NCBI GenBank assembly: GCA_029263015.1
Contig: JAJCYI010000021.1
Coordinates: 1 to 45,959 of the forward strand
Direction of reading: 5' to 3'
DNA from: Saprospiraceae bacterium
Lineage (GTDB): Bacteria > Bacteroidota > Bacteroidia > Chitinophagales > Saprospiraceae
Length of the DNA stretch: 45,959 nt
Positions 41,864 through 45,959 of this stretch are shown here, piece by piece (positions within the stretch are counted from its first letter, which is position 1; each line of letters opens with the position of its first letter). Under the pieces are notes generated by a model. The model made no database searches and was not told the DNA's origin. It worked only from the letters and a program-made list of their open reading frames with translations. Both the position numbers and the translations under genes were made by a program.

Positions 41864-42856
41864 ATGACGACTGATAAAAAGATAAGACCCATTCATGAGT
41901 ACGTCGAAGGTATTCTTGGTGGAAACCGCATTTTGTTGAGCAGGGCCATTACCATGATCGAGAGTAAAAAGCCGGAGCATCAATCCTTGGCCCAGGAGAT
42001 TATTGAAAAATGCCTGCCTCATACTGGCCATTCTATCAGGATTGGAATCACCGGTTCACCGGGCGTAGGGAAAAGCACCTTTATTGAAGCGTTTGGAACT
42101 TATTTGATTCGGGAACAAAAAAGGAAAACTGCCGTCTTGGCTATTGACCCGACCAGCCAAAAAAGCCATGGAAGTATTTTGGGGGACAAAACAAGGATGG
42201 ACAAACTATCCATCAATGAAAACGCATTCATCCGGCCAAGCCCGGCAGGCGAATCATTGGGAGGAGTTGCCACCAAAACGAGGGAGACGATGCTGCTGTG
42301 CGAAGCCGCAGGGTTCAACACTATTTTGATTGAAACGGTCGGGGTGGGGCAGTCGGAAATTGCGGTACATAGCATGGTCGATTTTTTCCTTTTGCTCCTA
42401 CTCCCTGGAGCTGGCGATGAATTGCAAGGCATCAAAAGAGGCATTGTGGAAATGGCAGATTTAATTGCCATCAACAAAACAGATGGTGACCAGATTGATC
42501 TTGCAAAATCGGCAAGGAAGGACTATTCCATGGCTTTGCATTTATTTCCCGAAAAAGAGAGCGGCTGGACGCCTAAAGCAGTAACATGTTCTTCTCAGGA
42601 AAAAGAAGGGATGGCTGACATCTGGCAATTGCTCCTGGATTTTCAGCAATTGACATTAGCAAACGACTGGTTTGAAAACAATCGAAAACAACAATTGAAA
42701 AACTGGTTTTATGATTTGATCGATTTGGGTCTAAAACATTGGTTTTATAGAGATGTGGAAATCAAACAAGAATTACGAACTATTGAAAAAAAAGTGGTTG
42801 CTGGAAAAATATCAGCTGCAAAAGCTGTTTCGCAATTACTTGAAAAGCTGATTTGA
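41864..42856 (+). CDS. meaB: Methylmalonyl-CoA mutase-associated GTPase MeaB
   Basis: The protein has 330 residues. MeaB uses GTP to protect and load the B12-dependent methylmalonyl-CoA mutase. The P-loop is GITGSPGVGKST (61-72). Family landmarks follow: LAIDPTSQKSHGSILGDKTRM, FIRPSPAGESLGGVATKTRE, ILIETVGVGQSE (switch II), PGAGDELQGIKRGIVEMADL, NKTDGD (guanine recognition). The C-terminal helix pair ends KISAAKAVSQLLEKL. The mutase genes are not in the window. Confidence 0.93.
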   Translation: MTTDKKIRPIHEYVEGILGGNRILLSRAITMIESKKPEHQSLAQEIIEKCLPHTGHSIRIGITGSPGVGKSTFIEAFGTYLIREQKRKTAVLAIDPTSQKSHGSILGDKTRMDKLSINENAFIRPSPAGESLGGVATKTRETMLLCEAAGFNTILIETVGVGQSEIAVHSMVDFFLLLLLPGAGDELQGIKRGIVEMADLIAINKTDGDQIDLAKSARKDYSMALHLFPEKESGWTPKAVTCSSQEKEGMADIWQLLLDFQQLTLANDWFENNRKQQLKNWFYDLIDLGLKHWFYRDVEIKQELRTIEKKVVAGKISAAKAVSQLLEKLI

Positions 42857-43111
42857 CCTTATAATAAATTTTAGTGATTAAATATATGATTTTACTAATG
42901 GATTTTTGTGATATGATTTATATATTCGGTTATTATATATTCGTACTTTATTGACAAAAAATAAATTAGTCAAATATTTTACACCTTCGGGCAATGTAAT
43001 ATATAAGTGATATTAACCGCACGAGGTGCGTTGATATACGAGTTGGTGGCAATTAGAAAAAAATGAAAACCATCATTCCAGTAAAAGGAATTGAGAATTT
43101 TACAAAAAAAA
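42857..43111. other. AT-rich gap before the redox cassette
   Basis: No gene is seen. A GC-richer stretch at 43010-43055 contains CGCACGAGGTGCG and ATACGAGTTGGTGGC, unlike its AT-rich surroundings, and may mark the edge of an inserted accessory segment. An 18-codon frame at 43063-43116 runs into the promoter of the next gene and is not supported. Confidence 0.4.
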
Positions 43112-43143
43112 TTTGATTTAGTTAGGAATCCTTCCTAATTTTG
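43112..43143 (+). promoter_or_regulatory. Promoter with MarR-type operator, site 1
   Basis: TTTG (43112-43115), 20 bases, then TAATTTTG (43136-43143) fit the Bacteroidota promoter consensus. A perfect palindrome TTAGGAA-TCC-TTCCTAA (43122-43138) fills the spacer and touches the -7 box, so a bound dimer would block transcription. Similar TTAGGA/TCCTAA sites lie before the next two genes. Confidence 0.72.
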
Positions 43144-43182
43144 CGCCAGCAATTTTGCAATCATCATTTTAATCAATCAAAA

Positions 43183-43416
43183 ATGAGTAAATCAGTTTTT
43201 TATCATGCAGGATGCCCTGTTTGTGTAAGCGCAGAACAAGACATCATCAATCTAATTGGAGAATCCAATGTAGAGATTGTTCATCTTGGAAGTGACCGCA
43301 ATCGAATCTCTGAAGCAGAAAACGCAGGTGTAAAATCTGTTCCTGCCTTGTTAACACCTAATGGCAATGTATTACATCTCAACTTTGGTGCTTCAATGGC
43401 TGATGTTAAAGGTTAA
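43183..43416 (+). CDS. Small thioredoxin-fold protein with CPVC motif
   Basis: The protein has 77 residues from the ATG at 43183; a TTG-initiated extension to 43141 would overlap the promoter and is rejected. MSKSVFYHAGCPVC gives redox-active Cys11 and Cys14 after the first strand. It continues with a helix (VSAEQDIINLIG), a strand (VEIVHLGSD) and the cis-Pro segment KSVPALLT. It is a glutaredoxin/thioredoxin-like cytoplasmic protein. It is the first gene under the palindromic operators and is probably repressed by the MarR protein downstream. Confidence 0.78.
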   Translation: MSKSVFYHAGCPVCVSAEQDIINLIGESNVEIVHLGSDRNRISEAENAGVKSVPALLTPNGNVLHLNFGASMADVKG

Positions 43417-43428
43417 GTCTATTTTTTC

Positions 43429-43466
43429 AACACAAAGGTTAGGATTCCTAACTTTTGTGTTTTTTA
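43429..43466 (+). promoter_or_regulatory. Combined terminator hairpin and MarR-type operator, site 2
   Basis: AACACAAA-G-GTTAGGA at 43429-43444 pairs with TCCTAAC-T-TTTGTGTT at 43446-43461 around one T, giving a 16-bp stem with one G-T pair. A T-run continues to 43466, so RNA from the thioredoxin gene would end here. The core GTTAGGATTCCTAAC (43438-43452) is also a perfect operator-like palindrome, beside a -7-like TAACTTTTG. One sequence may thus terminate one transcript and control the next. Confidence 0.65.
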
Positions 43467-43514
43467 AATATGGCTATATCATTACTTTTAGTGTTCAATT
43501 CATAATTAAGATAA

Positions 43515-43871
43515 ATGAAAAAAATTGTAATTATTACAGCTGCTATTTTCATGATAGCTGCTGCTTTTCAAACTTTAAAATCTCAAAATAAAATGCAGCA
43601 AATAACTAAAAAGATAAATGTATGGGATACCTATGTAACAAAGAAAGATGGGACAATTATGCATTTTGACATCCTTGCTCCTGTAGAAATTAAGGATACA
43701 ACAATAATTTATGATTATGGAAAAGAGTATCTTAAAACCAAAGGACAAGAGGGACAACCACTTAACTCCAAACAATGTAGATTATGCCACGTCGAAACGC
43801 TTAGACCCGCTTGGGGAAAAGAGATTGATGAAAAGGGATATTATATCATTGAGATGGAAGGATGCAAGTAG
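43515..43871 (+). CDS. DUF2024 protein with added signal-like N-terminus
   Basis: The protein has 118 residues. From residue 34 it matches DUF2024: INVWDTYVTKKDGTIMHFDI, EYLKTKGQEGQPLNSKQCRL, CHVETLRP, GYYIIEME. Cys88 and Cys91 (CRLC) are conserved in the family. The usual DUF2024 starts directly at the first strand; here MKKIVIITAAIFMIAAAFQT precedes it as a likely signal peptide or anchor. A downstream ATG at 43593 would give a near-standard cytoplasmic form. The gene is the middle one of the three linked by the palindromes. Confidence 0.75.
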   Translation: MKKIVIITAAIFMIAAAFQTLKSQNKMQQITKKINVWDTYVTKKDGTIMHFDILAPVEIKDTTIIYDYGKEYLKTKGQEGQPLNSKQCRLCHVETLRPAWGKEIDEKGYYIIEMEGCK

Positions 43872-43880
43872 CAAATTTAA

Positions 43881-43912
43881 ATTAGGATTACTAACTTTAC
43901 AGTATTCCTAAT
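43881..43912 (+). promoter_or_regulatory. MarR-type operator region, site 3
   Basis: ATTAGGATTACTAAC (43881-43895) and ATTCCTAAT (43904-43912) repeat the TTAGGA and TCCTAA half-sites seen at sites 1 and 2. They lie just before the MarR gene, with TAACTTTA and TAATTTTTA as possible -7 boxes. Autoregulation by the MarR protein is the simplest reading. Inferred. Confidence 0.55.
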
Positions 43913-43929
43913 TTTTACTCAATATCTAA

Positions 43930-44508
43930 ATGATGAAATTGGAATCGAAAATACTGAATGGTTTAGAACGACTTTCAGAAGTACTGAAATCATTGCTTTG
44001 GGAAAAAGCTAAAAAACATGGTATTAGTCCTATCCAAATACAAATAATCCTATTTGTGTCAAATCATCATTTGGACATTTGTAATGTCAGTTCTTTAGCC
44101 AAAGAATTTAATGTTACTAAGGCCACAATTAGTGATGCAGTAAGAGTTCTATTAAAGAAGCAGTTTCTTGAAAAAGATTTTTCCCCAAGTGATAACCGGA
44201 GGTACAATTTATTGATAACAGAGGGAGGAAGGAAGATAGTTTATGACTTGTCAGAATACTCATTACCACTTACGAATTCATTAGCCAACTTTAATAATCA
44301 AGACCTTGTAAGCTTATATGAAGCTATTTCAAAATTAATATTTCAATTAAATCATATAGGAATAATTCAGGTTCAGCGGACTTGCTTTAATTGTCAACAT
44401 TACCAGGGGGATAAAAAAAGTCAACATTTTTGTAGTCTCTTAAATGAAAAATTAAAGAGTCGCGATATAAGATTAGATTGTAAAGAATTTGAAAAAAAGC
44501 CAGCATAA
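43930..44508 (+). CDS. MarR-family regulator with C-terminal four-cysteine tail
   Basis: The protein has 192 residues; a second ATG directly follows the first. The winged helix spans about 30-105: GISPIQIQIILFVSNHHLDI, NVSSLAKEFNVTKATISDAVRVL (recognition helix), then the wing DNRRYNLLITEGG. After the dimerisation helices comes an unusual tail with Cys152, Cys155, Cys168 and Cys184 (CFNCQHYQG, HFCSLL, RLDCKEF). The spacing CX2C-X12-C-X15-C could bind zinc or an iron-sulfur cluster, or act as a redox switch. The palindromes before this gene and the two upstream genes are its likely targets. Confidence 0.82.
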   Translation: MMKLESKILNGLERLSEVLKSLLWEKAKKHGISPIQIQIILFVSNHHLDICNVSSLAKEFNVTKATISDAVRVLLKKQFLEKDFSPSDNRRYNLLITEGGRKIVYDLSEYSLPLTNSLANFNNQDLVSLYEAISKLIFQLNHIGIIQVQRTCFNCQHYQGDKKSQHFCSLLNEKLKSRDIRLDCKEFEKKPA

Positions 44509-44543
44509 AACAGCAATATGGGCTATGCGCCCATATTGCGTTT
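44508..44543. repeat. Hairpin with TATGC loop after the MarR gene
   Basis: GCAATATGGGC (44513-44523) and GCCCATATTGC (44529-44539) pair perfectly around TATGC. The stem extends after a bulged A with AAAC/GTTT (44508-44511, 44540-44543). It begins at the last base of the stop codon. It matches the hairpin at 11155-11195 in loop, left arm and downstream AACCG. It is followed by GACGTTCTCGCC, which recalls GTTCCTCGCC at 8711. Confidence 0.7.
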
Positions 44544-44579
44544 AACCGGGACGTTCTCGCCAAGCAGAAAAAACAAAAA

Positions 44580-45542
44580 ATGGATAGCATAACCCAAGGA
44601 GTTTTAGGAGCAGCGATTGGAGAGGCGGTACTTGGAAAAAAAATTGGAAATAAAGGGGCAATAATTGGAGCAATTGTAGCTACCATTCCTGACCTTGATG
44701 TAATTCTGTATTTATTCTACGACAAACTTGAAATGTTAAGCATTCATAGAGGGTTTAGTCACTCCATAGTATTAAGTATTTTAGCGGCATTTTTAATTGC
44801 CTTTGTTCTAAGTAAAACAAAATGGTTTCAGGGCATCAATTTCAAAACACTACTATTGTTTGCTTGGTTATGCCTGTTTACCCATATGCTATTAGATACT
44901 TTTACAGCATATGGAACTCAGTTATTTTTGCCTTTTAGCAATAGAAGATTAGGTTTTGATAGCATAAATGTTGTTGATCCTGTTTATACTATTCCTTTAA
45001 TTATTGGTTTGATTCTAAGTTTATGGGTATATAAATCGCACCGAAATAGGTTAAAATTTAATCGCTATGGATTAATAATTAGTTCCTTGTATTTGATTTT
45101 TACACTCCTAAATAAAGAAGGGGTAAAGGCTGGAATTTCAAATAGACTGTCTAATGAAAAAATTGAATACAATTCTTTGTTAACAATGCCTGTCGGAATT
45201 GCGAATATCAATTGGTATGGCGTGGCAAAAGGAAGGGATAGTATTTATATGGTGAAACACGAAATCCTTTCCGATAAGGATAATCCAATTGAAGTATTTC
45301 CAATCAATGAAGACCTCTTAAATCAAATTGATAAAAATGTCGCCGAGAAAATGCGTTGGTTTGCCAAAGGATTTTATACCGTTGAAAAAGAAAATGGAAA
45401 AATCAGAATTTATAACCTACAAGTTGATATGCGGGGAATAGTAAATATTGGAGATAAAAAAGCACCGACAGTAGGATATTTTGAAATATCAAATAAAAAT
45501 GGGGAAACACAGTTTTCTTCCGGAAGTATAAAAAGTGAATAA
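44580..45542 (+). CDS. YdjM-like metal-dependent membrane hydrolase (DUF457)
   Basis: The protein has 320 residues. The start MDSITQGVLGAAIGEAVLGK matches the family. Membrane helices carry the metal motifs: IPDLDVILYLF, IHRGFSHSIVLS (His-x-x-x-x-x-His), and FTHMLLDTFTAYGTQLFLPF. After residue 180 a soluble beta-rich domain follows, longer than in YdjM itself. The E. coli homologue is LexA-controlled; no LexA-like box was noticed here. The substrate is unknown, perhaps a lipid-linked phosphate. Confidence 0.8.
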   Translation: MDSITQGVLGAAIGEAVLGKKIGNKGAIIGAIVATIPDLDVILYLFYDKLEMLSIHRGFSHSIVLSILAAFLIAFVLSKTKWFQGINFKTLLLFAWLCLFTHMLLDTFTAYGTQLFLPFSNRRLGFDSINVVDPVYTIPLIIGLILSLWVYKSHRNRLKFNRYGLIISSLYLIFTLLNKEGVKAGISNRLSNEKIEYNSLLTMPVGIANINWYGVAKGRDSIYMVKHEILSDKDNPIEVFPINEDLLNQIDKNVAEKMRWFAKGFYTVEKENGKIRIYNLQVDMRGIVNIGDKKAPTVGYFEISNKNGETQFSSGSIKSE

Positions 45543-45550
45543 AAAAGCCA

Positions 45551-45604
45551 ATCGAAAAAATCTTATCCTCAAAACTTACCCAAATAATTAACCTTTGTTA
45601 CTTA
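45551..45604. repeat. Copy 2 of the 54-base direct repeat
   Basis: It matches 41169-41222 with a few changes, from ATCGAAAAAATCTTATCCTC to TTAACCTTTGTTACTTAAT. The end TTAACCTTTG resembles a -7 box. About 40 bases later an intrinsic-terminator-like hairpin follows, so any transcript started here would be very short unless it reads through into the lipoprotein remnant. Confidence 0.55.
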
Positions 45605-45638
45605 ATGCAGTAATTTTTTGGTATTATTTTATCATTTG

Positions 45639-45670
45639 GAAAGCCCAATGTTCAGGTTGGGCTTTCTTAA
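45639..45670 (+). terminator. Hairpin terminator before the last lipoprotein remnant
   Basis: GAAAGCCCAA (45639-45648) pairs with TTGGGCTTTC (45657-45666) around an 8-base loop, followed by TTAATTTT. It resembles the GCCCA/TGGGC terminator at 39862-39891. The next start codon is at 45681, so it may also act as an attenuator. Confidence 0.6.
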
Positions 45671-45680
45671 TTTTATAAAT

Positions 45681-45911
45681 ATGAAATCAATTTTGTTTCC
45701 CTTTTTTATCATGTTACTGATGGTTGGGTGCATCGGAGATGATGTAATATTCGATGAAGTTGACGAGGCAGTGAGAATTATCAATCCTGTTGATACGATT
45801 GGTTTTGGGGAGACCTACCTATTTAGGGTTTCCTCAGAAAAGGAAGTTTTGGATTTCAGCGAATCTGACCAGGTTAGTGATAAAAAGGACGGCTCCTATC
45901 CAGCATTCTGA
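45681..45911 (+). pseudogene. Truncated lipoprotein gene
   Basis: The frame encodes 76 residues: signal MKSILFPFFIMLLMVGC with lipidated Cys17, then IGDDVIFDEVDEAVRIINPV and DTIGFGETYLFRVSSEKEVL. It ends in SDKKDGSYPAF and a stop. The start recalls the N-terminal Ig-like part of longer Bacteroidota surface lipoproteins, so a truncated copy is more likely than a complete small protein. An upstream TTG extension to 45618 runs through the terminator and is rejected. The remaining 48 bases of the window hold nothing further. Confidence 0.45.
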
Positions 45912-45959
45912 AGTATCCTTTAACTTAGCTTTAATCTTGTTCAATTCGTATCCCTGTTT

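Noticed and set aside
43063-43116. 17-residue peptide upstream of the thioredoxin-like gene
   Set aside because: It runs into the -33 box of the next promoter and has no supporting signal.

Overview
The window looks like the chromosome of a Bacteroidota bacterium, most likely of the Saprospiria/Cytophagia type. The evidence is: two exported proteins with type IX secretion (T9SS) C-terminal sorting domains, many SPII lipoproteins, a long Bacteroidota-type signal peptidase I, DUF1573, DUF2452, DUF2141 and DUF2024 proteins, four large MacB/FtsX-type permeases typical of this phylum, and promoters that fit the phylum consensus TTTG-N19-20-TAnnTTTG. The genus assignment is inference.

Layout. 0.3-5.7 kb: a gingipain-like secreted C25 protease, two lipoproteins and an RluA-type pseudouridine synthase; a possible structured leader precedes the Bor-like lipoprotein. 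5.8-13.8 kb: an accessory stretch with a small membrane protein, a truncated TPR lipoprotein, an exported M20 amidohydrolase, a C-M-R restriction-modification system (controller, PvuII-like N4-cytosine methylase, HNH nuclease), a CPBP protease, and a DUF2141/PLOD-like glycosyltransferase pair. 14.0-15.4 kb: two overlapping genes encoding a TIR protein and a pYEATS-TIR fusion, a likely NAD-targeting conflict system. 15.7-31.6 kb: an OmpA-like lipoprotein, four paralogous ABC-type permeases, an alkylglycerol-monooxygenase-like membrane hydroxylase, an arylsulfotransferase-like T9SS protein, and a secreted-protein pseudogene broken by insertions. 31.8-37.7 kb: a mostly minus-strand housekeeping block (TlpA-like thioredoxin, LepB, DUF1573, DUF2452, coiled-coil protein). 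38.0-42.9 kb: a 3'-5' exonuclease, a hicBA toxin-antitoxin module inside a 30-bp inverted repeat, a phosphopantetheinyl transferase and MeaB. 43.1-45.5 kb: a thioredoxin-like protein, an exported DUF2024 protein and a MarR regulator, linked by repeated palindromic operators, then a YdjM-like membrane hydrolase. The window ends in a truncated lipoprotein.

The intergenic DNA is unusually rich in hairpins and MITE-like elements. One 113-bp element has terminal inverted repeats and an exact 8-bp target duplication inside a pseudogene whose reading frame can be restored by removing it. Others lie at 13.46, 20.91 and 21.88 kb, and long perfect hairpins (up to 44 bp per arm) separate the permease genes.

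The most interesting candidates are the TIR/pYEATS-TIR operon, the MarR-thioredoxin-DUF2024 regulon with its operator/terminator hairpin, and the restriction-modification system whose controller operator overlaps a canonical promoter. No tRNA, rRNA, CRISPR array, integrase or transposase gene was seen.
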